From NCBI GenBank assembly GCA_037381085.1, contig JARRRD010000082.1, forward strand, positions 1-8,403: DNA of 8,403 nt. Reading direction: 5' to 3'. The position numbers and the translations under genes are program-made. A model generated the notes under the pieces. The model saw only the letters and a program-made list of their open reading frames with translations. It searched no databases and was not told the DNA's origin. Positions 1 through 6,349 of this stretch are shown here, in pieces. The DNA comes from JARRRD01 sp037381085 (lineage in GTDB: Bacteria > Nitrospirota > Thermodesulfovibrionia > Thermodesulfovibrionales > UBA6898). Numbering within the stretch: the first letter of the stretch is position 1; each line of letters begins with the position of its first letter.

Positions 1-12
1 CGAGGTGCGCTT

Positions 13-486
13 ATGAAAAGTCATGTTTTCAGACCTCTGTGGGTAGTTGTCGGACTCGTTGTAATTGTTCTCATCTTCCGGTTCTTCTATGTGCCTTCCG
101 ATTTCGGTATCGGCCAAAGGGGTTACATGTACGGCTGGCACCGGGCAGGAGATGCCACATTCTGGAAGAACTTTCCCGTCAGTTATAACTTCGGGAAAGA
201 CTATTGCAGCAGCTGCCACCCCGACAACTACAACAGCATCATGAAGTCCCCCCACGCAATCATCCGCTGTGAAAACTGCCACGGCCCCGTCGGGAACCAC
301 CCCTCAGACCCGCCCAAACTGCAGATCGACAAACGCAGGGCATTGTGTCTCCGATGTCACTATCCCCTCCCTTACCCCACCAGCGGACGGGCCAACATTC
401 CGGGCATAAACCCGGACAAGCACTATCCCGGCACTGAATGCGTAACCTGTCATAACCCGCACAATCCCCTGGAGGGCCTGAAATGA
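13..486 (+). CDS. Membrane-anchored tetrahaem cytochrome c
   Basis: The 157-residue protein has one N-terminal membrane segment (about residues 9-26) and no obvious cleavage site, so it is probably anchored with the haem domain in the periplasm. Four haem c motifs are visible: CSSCH (65-69), CENCH (86-90), CLRCH (112-116) and CVTCH (143-147). His81, His96, His137 and His150 are candidate sixth ligands. Size and layout (one helix, four haems) recall NrfH/NapC quinol dehydrogenases, but the even spacing of the motifs is closer to cytochrome c3/CxxCH-type proteins. GAGG at 2-5 is a good ribosome site for ATG 13. The stop overlaps the next start (ATGA, 483-486), so it is translationally coupled to the ferredoxin gene. 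By inference it passes electrons between the Fe-S/NrfD partners and a periplasmic redox enzyme. The haem count is certain; the exact family is not. Confidence 0.9.
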   Translation: MKSHVFRPLWVVVGLVVIVLIFRFFYVPSDFGIGQRGYMYGWHRAGDATFWKNFPVSYNFGKDYCSSCHPDNYNSIMKSPHAIIRCENCHGPVGNHPSDPPKLQIDKRRALCLRCHYPLPYPTSGRANIPGINPDKHYPGTECVTCHNPHNPLEGLK

Positions 487-1265
487 TATCGAGAAGAAAG
501 TTTCTGAAAAATACTGTAAAGGGAATAGCCGGAGCAGCGCTCCCCATTGCGGCAATCGAATTTATCGACCCTAAAAAGATCTTTGCGGAAAAACCCGACG
601 CAAAAACCAGATGGGTTTTCGTTGTAAATACGTATAAGTGCGTCGGTTGCGGGTTCTGCGTGAAGGCCTGCAAGATGGAAAACCAGGTGCCCTACGACGC
701 AAAAGTGACGAGGACCTGGGTGGAGAGATACGTCGTGCTGAAAAACGGGCAGGTCTTCGCCGATTCTCCGATGGGCGCCCGGGACGGCTTTACCACGAGC
801 AAGATAGCCCTGGGGGAAAACAAATTTAAGGACATAAATCCCAAGGATATCGACAAGGCCTTTTTCGTGCCGAAGCTCTGCAACCAGTGTGCAAACCCGC
901 CCTGCGTCCAGGTTTGTCCCGTCGGCGCCACCTTCCAGCTTCCCGACGGCGTGGTCCTTGTAGACAGGACATGGTGCATCGGCTGCGGTTACTGCATAAT
1001 GGCCTGCCCGTACGGCGTAAGGTTCTTCCACCCCGTTTACCATACCGCCGAAAAATGCACCTTCTGTTACCACCGTATTACGAAGGGCATGAAGACGGCA
1101 TGTGTGGGTGCCTGTCCCTTCGGAGCGCGTATGATCGGAAACATAAAAGACCCTAATGACCCTGTGACTAAGATAATAATGACGGAGCGGGTCGCGATAC
1201 TGAAGGAAGAGTACGGGACCAAACCGCAGGTCTATTACATAGGTCTCGACAGGGAGGTGAAATAA
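483..1265 (+). CDS. Tat-exported 4x[4Fe-4S] ferredoxin-type electron-transfer subunit (PsrB/NrfC/HybA-like)
   Basis: The 260-residue protein begins with a textbook twin-arginine signal, SRRKFLK (residues 3-9), then a hydrophobic stretch to about residue 28; cleavage may fall near residue 35. Sixteen cysteines form four complete cluster-binding sets: Cys53/56/59/63, Cys133/136/141/145, Cys165/168/171/175 and Cys192/195/207/211. These are all the cysteines in the protein. Order and spacing are those of the four-cluster subunit of complex iron-sulfur molybdoenzymes and hydrogenase-associated ferredoxins. The Tat signal places it on the periplasmic side, folded with its clusters before export. 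GGAGGG at 471-476 serves ATG 483. It overlaps the cytochrome gene by four bases and the NrfD-like gene by one (TAATG), so the three products are probably made in fixed ratio as one complex. Specific subfamily is not assigned. Confidence 0.93.
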   Translation: MISRRKFLKNTVKGIAGAALPIAAIEFIDPKKIFAEKPDAKTRWVFVVNTYKCVGCGFCVKACKMENQVPYDAKVTRTWVERYVVLKNGQVFADSPMGARDGFTTSKIALGENKFKDINPKDIDKAFFVPKLCNQCANPPCVQVCPVGATFQLPDGVVLVDRTWCIGCGYCIMACPYGVRFFHPVYHTAEKCTFCYHRITKGMKTACVGACPFGARMIGNIKDPNDPVTKIIMTERVAILKEEYGTKPQVYYIGLDREVK

Positions 1266-2524
1266 TGCTGGTACATGGTCAGATATGGACGATAAAACAG
1301 CTCTTTGTATATCCCAACGAATATATTTACTGGGGCATCCAGATAGTGATGTATCCACTTATGACCGGTCTGGTCGCGGGGGCCTTTGTCCTTTCGTCGC
1401 TGTACCACGTGTTCGGCGTAAAGAAGCTGAAGGACATCGCCCGGTTTTCGCTGGTCTTCTCTTTCGCCCTTCTCTTCATAGCACCGGTGCCGCTCCTGCT
1501 CCATCTGCAGCATCCCTGGCGCGGTATCAACGTATTCATGACGCCGCACTTCACCTCGGCCATTGCCGCCTTCGGCATCGTCTTTTCGGCGTACGGCGCT
1601 ATAGTGGCATCCGAACTGTGGTTCATTTACCGGAAGTTCTTCGCCGACACGGCGCTGCCCCTGAAGGAAAAAGCCGACAAGAGCCTTGGCGAATGGATCA
1701 AATTTCTCATTTTCTGCACCCTCACGCTCGGTGCGTACGACGTAAGCGAAGAGGCCCTGAAGAAGGACGAAAAGGCGATCAAGATACTCTCCGGCATCGG
1801 CATACCGGTGGCGTGCTTCCTCCACGGCTATGCCGGATTTATCTTCGGATCCGTAAAGGCAAACGCACTCTGGATGACGCCTCTGATGCCGGTCATCTTC
1901 ATCATGTCGGCAATCGTGTCCGGCATAGCCCTCTGCATATTTACGTACATCATCGCAATGGAGTTGAGGAAGTGGGCTGCAGCCAGGAAGAAACCTGCCA
2001 GCCGCGCATATCCCCAGAGCCAGGAAGAGATGAAGAGCGCCGAGATGAGCGTCATAAAGATGACCACCAAGTACCTTCTCTATTTCCTCCTCTTCGCAAT
2101 AAGCCTTGAGTTCCTGGACATGGTTTTCAGGGGTTACACGGCGGTTAAATCCTGGGATGTAATCCGCAGCGTCATTTACGGAAGAGATTTTACGAACATC
2201 TTCATCCTCCAGTACGGGCTCGGGAACTTCCTGCCTCTGGTCCTCCTCCTTATGCCCCGCCTGAGCCTGAAACGCACGGTCGTTGCCACGGTCCTCGTGC
2301 TCTTCGGCGTATTCATGATGAGGTACAACGTCGTCATAGGAGGCCAGGCATTCTCCCTCAGCTTTGCGGGCTACATGGAGTATCATATCCCGGTAATACC
2401 CCATAACTGGGATACCTTCAAGGAAGGCGTTTTCGGTGCTGTAGCCGTGGGGATTGCTCCATTCCCGCTCTTCTGGTTGTTTAACAAGATATTCCCCGTT
2501 TTCGATTTCGAGGAGTCCCACTGA
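1265..2524 (+). CDS. nrfD: NrfD/PsrC-family integral membrane quinone-interacting subunit
   Basis: This 419-residue protein is very hydrophobic, with about nine or ten membrane helices (roughly residues 24-46, 61-80, 97-122, 143-160, 171-194, 205-235, 269-288, 312-332, 337-356 and 388-407). Family-like signatures are HLQHPWR after helix 2 (80-86) and RYNVVIGGQ near the end of the penultimate helix (353-361). NrfD/PsrC proteins are the membrane anchors of periplasmic Fe-S and molybdoenzyme complexes; they bind quinone and exchange electrons with the ferredoxin subunit. GGGAGGTGA at 1252-1260 lies just before ATG 1265, which overlaps the preceding stop. A charged stretch after helix 6 (about 233-266), rich in Lys, Arg and Glu, probably faces the cytoplasm. 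The symbol marks the family only; a nitrite reductase role is not implied. Confidence 0.88.
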   Translation: MLVHGQIWTIKQLFVYPNEYIYWGIQIVMYPLMTGLVAGAFVLSSLYHVFGVKKLKDIARFSLVFSFALLFIAPVPLLLHLQHPWRGINVFMTPHFTSAIAAFGIVFSAYGAIVASELWFIYRKFFADTALPLKEKADKSLGEWIKFLIFCTLTLGAYDVSEEALKKDEKAIKILSGIGIPVACFLHGYAGFIFGSVKANALWMTPLMPVIFIMSAIVSGIALCIFTYIIAMELRKWAAARKKPASRAYPQSQEEMKSAEMSVIKMTTKYLLYFLLFAISLEFLDMVFRGYTAVKSWDVIRSVIYGRDFTNIFILQYGLGNFLPLVLLLMPRLSLKRTVVATVLVLFGVFMMRYNVVIGGQAFSLSFAGYMEYHIPVIPHNWDTFKEGVFGAVAVGIAPFPLFWLFNKIFPVFDFEESH

Positions 2525-2561
2525 CGTCATTGTCGGACAAGAAGAATAGCACGTTATTCCC

Positions 2562-2603
2562 GTTCATGCGGGGGGCTGACAGATGTCATCCCCCCGCATG
2601 AAC
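2562..2603. repeat. Near-palindromic hairpin between nrfD-like and torD-like genes
   Basis: A perfect 14-bp inverted repeat, 2562-2575 against 2590-2603 (left arm GTTCATGCGGGGGG), encloses a second inverted pair, TGACA 2577-2581 and TGTCA 2584-2588, with one C/T mismatch between the stems. Transcribed, it would be a very stable hairpin 38 bases after the NrfD-like stop. No T-run follows, so it is not a classical intrinsic terminator. It could instead protect the upstream mRNA end, attenuate read-through into the chaperone gene, or be a dispersed repeat. Confidence 0.75.
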
Positions 2604-2660
2604 TTTACCACGCGGCCCGTTTCTTTGTAATCTGCGCCTCAGATGTAATAAGATTTTTGC

Positions 2661-3173
2661 ATGTTTATTCAGGACGGCTCTGCCGACAGATCAGAGGCTT
2701 ACAGGCTTCTTGCCGACCTTTTTGCACGGCCGCCTGAAGATGACGATCTGGAAGTCATTAGAAGAGACCTTGAATTGAAATCCGGCGAAACGGCCCGGGA
2801 AGTCCTCGATGAGTTCAACCACCTTCTGCGCTATCCCGGAGGAATGCTTCCCCCCTTGGAATCCCTCTCTGCCGGGTCGGGAGACATCGATGTTGCGGAA
2901 TCGGTCTCCGAATCTTACGAGAGAGCGGGATTGACCATCGGAGAGGAATTCGAGGCGCCTCCCGATCACCTTTCTCTGGAACTGCTGTTCATAAGCTATC
3001 TTGTCGAAACGAATAATCCCGGTCTTATCGAGAATTTCCTTGATGAACACATCATGAATTGGGTACCCTATTACTGTGAGGAACTGAAAAGACAGGCGCG
3101 GACCGTCTTTTACAAAGAGATAGCGGATATCACAAGAAATTTTCTTCAGAACGAATACGGCAGCTTCGGATAA
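2661..3173 (+). CDS. TorD/DmsD-family molybdoenzyme maturation chaperone
   Basis: The 170-residue, probably all-helical cytoplasmic protein has features of the TorD/DmsD/NarJ-like chaperones: an opening helix with EAYRLLADLF (12-21), the central PDHLSLELLF block (101-110) matching the family's PDH-x2-x-E-L signature, and a later H130-x3-W134 pair in a helix before YYCEEL (137-142). Family members bind the Tat signal of a molybdopterin oxidoreductase and hold it until cofactor is inserted and export can occur. No such enzyme is in the window; the cytochrome/ferredoxin/NrfD genes just upstream are its natural partners. Stops in frame directly upstream make ATG 2661 the first possible start. No Shine-Dalgarno sequence precedes it, which is odd. 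The family call is secure; the client is inferred. Confidence 0.85.
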   Translation: MFIQDGSADRSEAYRLLADLFARPPEDDDLEVIRRDLELKSGETAREVLDEFNHLLRYPGGMLPPLESLSAGSGDIDVAESVSESYERAGLTIGEEFEAPPDHLSLELLFISYLVETNNPGLIENFLDEHIMNWVPYYCEELKRQARTVFYKEIADITRNFLQNEYGSFG

Positions 3174-3207
3174 TCAATGACCCCGATGAGACACAAGGGA
3201 GCACTTC

Positions 3208-3477
3208 TTGACAGACGAGAGAGATAAACCCCTCTTCAGACATTTCCTGCAGGCCAGTTCGGTCGGCCTCAATCTGGTCTTTTCGACCTTTGTAGGACTT
3301 GCCATCGGCTACGGACTCGACAGCCTCTTTCACACCTCTCCCTGGCTACTGATAATCTTCACGATCCTGGGGATAGTCGCGGGATTCAGGGAACTGGTGA
3401 GGATGGCCAGGGAACAGGCATCAGACGAAGACGAAGAATCTGATAAAGACGATGGACCTGATAAAAAACATCTATAA
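3208..3477 (+). CDS. atpZ: AtpZ-like (AtpI/AtpQ-type) F0F1 ATP synthase accessory protein
   Basis: This 89-residue protein has two membrane helices (about 16-38 and 45-62). The first carries the glycine-rich GLAIGYGLD (30-38), the second ILGIVAGFRELVR (53-65), a pattern typical of the small ATPase_gene1/AtpZ family found at the head of atp operons. A very acidic cytosolic tail (73-83) ends the protein. The start is TTG 3208: AAGGGAG at 3195-3201 is well placed and no ATG or GTG in frame gives a better choice. It begins 34 bases after the chaperone stop, so co-transcription is possible. It overlaps the next gene by 26 bases, in a different frame. AtpZ/AtpI proteins have been linked to Mg2+/Ca2+ movement and to F0 assembly; which applies here is unknown. 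Confidence 0.75.
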   Translation: MTDERDKPLFRHFLQASSVGLNLVFSTFVGLAIGYGLDSLFHTSPWLLIIFTILGIVAGFRELVRMAREQASDEDEESDKDDGPDKKHL

Positions 3478-3844
3478 GAAATCCGTCATTATCCTGATAC
3501 CTCTTGCGGCGCTCTCGTGTTTAATTGAACCGAAGAAACTCCCCGCCGGAATAATCGTGGGCGGACTGCTCGCCCTGCTGAATATAAAGGGGCTGGCGTG
3601 GGGTGTGGAAGGGCTCATCGGTTCCGAGAGGGCGACGGGGAAAATACTTTTCCTGAGCCAGTTCCGTCTCGTCATGCTTTTCATAATAATCGCCGCACTT
3701 GTTTATCTCAGGATAGTCAACGTATTCGGCCTCCTGGCTGGCCTCACCGTCGTCTTCGCTCTGGTGCTCATAGAAGGCTACAGATATTCGAAAAAGGAGC
3801 AGAAGAAGGGAGATCACGTTGAGGGAGAACAACACCGGCCATAA
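3452..3844 (+). CDS. atpI: ATP synthase subunit I (AtpI-like)
   Basis: The 130-residue protein has four predicted membrane helices (about 11-26, 31-52, 68-87 and 90-109) and a basic, charged C-terminal tail, the size and layout of ATP synthase I (AtpI) proteins, which help assemble the c-ring. An ASN-Ile-Lys-Gly stretch after helix 2 (44-47) and QFRLVMLF at the start of helix 3 (70-77) fit the family. It starts inside the AtpZ-like gene (26-base overlap) with no clear ribosome site of its own, which suggests coupled translation. In most atp operons subunit a (atpB) and subunit c (atpE) follow; here nothing F0-like does. The identification rests on topology and on the AtpZ-like neighbour, so it is less secure than the enzymes in this window. 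Confidence 0.7.
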   Translation: MDLIKNIYKKSVIILIPLAALSCLIEPKKLPAGIIVGGLLALLNIKGLAWGVEGLIGSERATGKILFLSQFRLVMLFIIIAALVYLRIVNVFGLLAGLTVVFALVLIEGYRYSKKEQKKGDHVEGEQHRP

Positions 3845-3904
3845 GCCCCCCGGCCTTCTGCCTCCGCGAGCCTGAACTTTTTTGTCACAAATCGTCTTTT
3901 GTTG

Positions 3905-3913
3905 TGCTATTAT
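3905..3913 (+). promoter_or_regulatory. Putative extended -10 promoter for the DHH gene
   Basis: TGC followed by TATTAT (3908-3913) matches an extended -10 element. The best -35-like word, TTGTCA at 3882-3887, is 20 bases upstream, too far for a standard promoter, so the extended -10 would have to do the work. A start near 3920 would give a leader of about 180 bases containing the repeat-like block. Prediction only. Confidence 0.35.
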
Positions 3914-3938
3914 ACTTCGGCATTCAGGAGTCTTGATC

Positions 3939-4058
3939 GTCATCCCCGCAAGCGAAGCCTGGCTTCTCTCTGCATGTCGGGAATCGTGAAAATTTATCGA
4001 AGGAGAGGAAAAAATCCGGAACCGGCCCGGACAAGATCTTGACAGGGGCCGGAATGAC
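3939..4058. repeat. Intergenic repeat-like block with inverted ends
   Basis: The block begins GTCATCCCCG (3939-3948) and ends CCGGAATGAC (4049-4058), whose reverse complement GTCATTCCGG matches the left end at 8 of 10 positions. Inside are a 6-bp palindromic hairpin (GAAGCC/GGCTTC, 3954-3966) and a larger one at 4022-4052 (7-bp outer stem CCGGCCC/GGGCCGG, internal loop, then the palindrome CAAGATCTTG). No open reading frame is convincing. The layout suggests a decayed non-coding mobile element (MITE-like) or a folded RNA element. Confidence 0.5.
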
Positions 4059-4103
4059 AACGCTGTCGAATCTTTCATCCGCCTGGTTGCCGAATAATAA
4101 TTA

Positions 4104-5159
4104 ATGAAGGGAATGGACAGGAGCATGCCGGCACGCCGGGACGCTTTACAGAGGCTTGAGAAACTCAGGGGGGTGTGTGAAGGCGCAGAGAGCGTCTGTG
4201 TGGTAATTTATGCGAATCCGGACCCCGATGCCCTCGCCAGTGCCGTTGCCCTCAAGAAGATACTTGAGACGGCGGACCGCCGGGTTACCATAGGGTATAC
4301 GGGGGCGATAGGAAGACCTGAAAACGCCTCCATGATAAGGCAACTCAAGATACCGGCCTTCCCCATAAGTGAGGAGGAGGCCGCCCGGGCCGACATTATA
4401 GCGCTGGTGGACTCCCAGCCCCAGTTCTTCGAAGACTTTCACCTTCCGGGCTGCGACATAGTGATCGATCACCATCCCTTTCCCCCCGAGCAGATATCGG
4501 CGGGCTTTTCTGACATAAGGCCTAACTACCTTTCAACCTCGTCCATAATGGCTGAATATCTCAGGGCTGCCGGAGCGCGTCTGACCAGGAATCTCGCAAG
4601 CGCTCTCTTTTACGGGATAAGAACGGATTCGCGCCATTTCATGGACAACCTGAGCAGTGGAGACATAGAAGCGATAACGTGGCTCAGCCGGAAGGCCGAC
4701 CGGGATATAGTCAGACAGATAGAGTTCTCGCAGTTTTCGCGGGAGGGACTGGACTACTTCACAATCGCGCTCGTCAGGAGACGTTTTGTAAAAGGCGTCA
4801 TGTTTTCACATCTGGGGCCGGTCCCTTTTTTTGACATCTGCGTACAGGTGGCGGACTTTTTTATCCGGGTGGAAAATGTCTCCTGGGCGCTGGTCAGCGG
4901 AGTGGTAGGCGACACTCTGGTGATAGTATTCCGCAACGACGGCATGAAGAAGGCTGCAGGCGTCCTGGCCCGCACTGCTTTCGGAGACAGGGGAAGCGCC
5001 GGCGGCCATAAGTCGATGGGGCGAGCTCAGGTCAAGCAGGACGCCCTGCCCAAAGGGCTCTTTCTGACCGATGACAGGGGCATCGAGGAGTATGTGCTCA
5101 GTTCGCTTGCAAAGATCAGTTCCGCATTCCGTCCGATTCTCAAATCCCTGGACCGCTAG
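4104..5159 (+). CDS. DHH/DHHA1-family phosphoesterase (nanoRNase/pAp phosphatase-like)
   Basis: The 351-residue protein shows the full DHH layout: motif I NPDPDA (38-43), motif II VDSQ (102-105), the signature DHH (122-124), motif IV GIRTDSRHF (171-179), and a C-terminal DHHA1 domain with GGHKSMGRA (300-308). Relatives such as NrnA are Mn2+-dependent cytoplasmic enzymes that cut very short RNAs and often also dephosphorylate pAp; c-di-nucleotide hydrolysis is known in other branches. The conserved metal-ligand His that normally sits four residues before the first Asp of motif I is Tyr36 here. The start is uncertain: ATG 4104, 4113 and 4125 are all in frame, and none has an ideally spaced ribosome site (AAGGGA 4107-4112, AGGAG 4119-4123). 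It stands alone, with gaps of about 200-260 bases on both sides. Confidence 0.88.
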   Translation: MKGMDRSMPARRDALQRLEKLRGVCEGAESVCVVIYANPDPDALASAVALKKILETADRRVTIGYTGAIGRPENASMIRQLKIPAFPISEEEAARADIIALVDSQPQFFEDFHLPGCDIVIDHHPFPPEQISAGFSDIRPNYLSTSSIMAEYLRAAGARLTRNLASALFYGIRTDSRHFMDNLSSGDIEAITWLSRKADRDIVRQIEFSQFSREGLDYFTIALVRRRFVKGVMFSHLGPVPFFDICVQVADFFIRVENVSWALVSGVVGDTLVIVFRNDGMKKAAGVLARTAFGDRGSAGGHKSMGRAQVKQDALPKGLFLTDDRGIEEYVLSSLAKISSAFRPILKSLDR

Positions 5160-5331
5160 CATCTCCAGTCTCTGAAGAGGCAATATTTGTCGTGAGGCTG
5201 TGTGAAGAGTGCGTGACGGAAAAGAATGGCTCAGAGCTTTGCTTGCAATTTATTTCGTGTGTGAGAGAATGGAATTAGCCTTTCAGAACGATCGAGGGGT
5301 GGCGGACTACGGAACGAATCCCTTTGCACCC

Positions 5332-5341
5332 GTCATCCCCG
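5332..5341 (+). repeat. Third intergenic copy of the GTCATCCCC motif
   Basis: GTCATCCCCG lies 19 bases before the ATG of the lipoprotein gene. The same nine-base core occurs at 2585-2593 inside the hairpin and at 3939-3947 at the left end of the repeat-like block, in the same orientation and always between genes. Nothing else in the 201-base gap from 5160 to 5360 could be identified. Confidence 0.4.
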
Positions 5342-5360
5342 ACTTGGAATATTTATTTCG

Positions 5361-5846
5361 ATGAAAAAAAGACTCGTTATTGCCCTTTCACTTACTGTTC
5401 TTATGCTTCTTGTGACAGGCTGTGCCTCTCAAAGGATCAATAGCGGCTTGTCTCTGTCCGGATATCAGGCCTTTGAAGTCAGCCCCGTGTCAAACGAAAC
5501 AGGCCGGGCATTTGATTTCGATGTGGCTGCGGAAATCACAAGGCATATAGTATCAAAACTAAGACAGGAGGGGCTCAATGTCACGGATACATCGGGGAAA
5601 ACGCTTGTCATAAAGAGCAGGCTTACCTTGTATGAAACGCGGATGGCCGGTACGGCCAATTGCACGGTAAGGAGCACTTTGATCGACAAGGACACGGGGA
5701 GGCTCCTCGGTGAAATCGTGGCGGCCAGATCAGTGTCTGCCGGGGGATTACCACAGTTGGGACTTAAGCCGGAGCGGGCAGTCCTTGAAATGGTGGCGGA
5801 TGAAATAGTCGCCCAGATTGAGAGGAGAATAAGAGTCAGGAAATGA
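5361..5846 (+). CDS. Predicted lipoprotein, DUF4410-like
   Basis: This 161-residue protein has a basic start, a hydrophobic stretch and the lipobox LVTGC with Cys21 as the acylated residue, so it should be a lipoprotein of the outer or inner membrane. The mature part has a short N-terminal strand region (SGYQAFEVSPVSNETG, 33-48), a helix (about 55-70, VAAEITRHIVSKL), the segment QEGLNVTD, strands with TLVIKSRLTLYE (81-92), then TLIDKDTGRLLGEI (106-119) and a closing amphipathic helix (139-157). This alternation of a strand, a helix and a 'gene product of low solubility modulating' type sheet is what I know from DUF4410 proteins, whose function is not established. A second cysteine (Cys101) follows. 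No good ribosome site is visible before ATG 5361. Resemblance is by pattern only. Confidence 0.7.
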   Translation: MKKRLVIALSLTVLMLLVTGCASQRINSGLSLSGYQAFEVSPVSNETGRAFDFDVAAEITRHIVSKLRQEGLNVTDTSGKTLVIKSRLTLYETRMAGTANCTVRSTLIDKDTGRLLGEIVAARSVSAGGLPQLGLKPERAVLEMVADEIVAQIERRIRVRK

Positions 5847-5945
5847 TCATTGGTATCACTGCAGTTCATTTTTCTGTGCCCCTGCATGGTTTTGTGAATA
5901 TTTTGTTGCAACTGTAAATCAAGGAAATATCTCACGGGAGGTCGG

Positions 5946-6296
5946 GTGGCGGTTTATGGAATAAACAGATACTTGAGAACAGTTCTGACTGCCCTGATTG
6001 TCGGGACCGCAGTGATCGGCTGCACCACCATGTTTGCGACTCCGATAAGAAAGATCCTTGACAACCCCCGGGATTACAGCGGAAAGACCGTTACGATCGA
6101 GGGAAAAGTCACGGAAGTTGCAGGTCTGGTATTTGTTCAGTATTTTGTCGTAAAGGACAATACCGGCGAAATAACGGTGATCACAAAAAGGCCTCTGCCC
6201 CGGAAAGACTCTGAAATTACCGTACGGGGAAAAGTCCGGCAGGCTTTCGCCATCGGTGACAGACAAGTAATAGTCATAGTTGAGAATGATGAGTAA
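5946..6296 (+). CDS. Predicted lipoprotein with OB-fold-like domain
   Basis: The 116-residue protein starts at GTG 5946, served by GGGAGG at 5936-5941; no alternative start fits the signal peptide as well. The hydrophobic stretch ends in the lipobox AVIGC with Cys26 as the likely lipidation site. The remainder reads as a small five-stranded barrel: ILDNPRDYSGKTVTIEGKV (37-55), VQYFVVKDNTGEITVIT (64-80) and SEITVRGKVRQAF (89-101). The 'nP.dY.Gk.Vti.GkV...y.v.D.TGei.V' arrangement is typical of OB-fold domains of the nucleic-acid-binding or BOF type, here placed outside the cytoplasm, so binding of something other than nucleic acid is likely. It lies 99 bases after the other lipoprotein, same strand, and may be co-transcribed. 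Ligand unknown. Confidence 0.72.
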   Translation: MAVYGINRYLRTVLTALIVGTAVIGCTTMFATPIRKILDNPRDYSGKTVTIEGKVTEVAGLVFVQYFVVKDNTGEITVITKRPLPRKDSEITVRGKVRQAFAIGDRQVIVIVENDE

Positions 6297-6349
6297 CGGC
6301 TCACTCTCCGGGTCCTGGCAGTCGCGGCCGCTTGACGCTACATTTCGCC

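Noticed and set aside
450..1358. 302-codon minus-strand open frame opposite the ferredoxin gene
   Set aside because: The plus strand encodes sixteen correctly spaced cluster cysteines and a Tat signal; the antisense product shows no recognisable motif.
1235..2530. 431-codon minus-strand open frame opposite the NrfD-like gene
   Set aside because: It is rich in charged residues and His in the pattern expected from the complement of a membrane-protein gene; the plus frame has clear helices, a ribosome site and a coupled start.
2522..2539. Palindrome TGACGTCA and short hairpin TGTC-G-GACA at the end of the NrfD-like gene
   Set aside because: Both are very short, one overlaps the stop codon, and no regulator site is known to me that fits; chance is likely.
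3539..4058. CRISPR array or tRNA in the repeat-containing gap
   Set aside because: There are no regularly spaced direct repeats and no cloverleaf; the signals are inverted repeats only.
5892..5920. TTGTGA and TAAATC with 17-base spacing as a promoter for the OB-fold lipoprotein
   Set aside because: The -10 matches the consensus at only three of six positions; spacing alone is not enough to call it.
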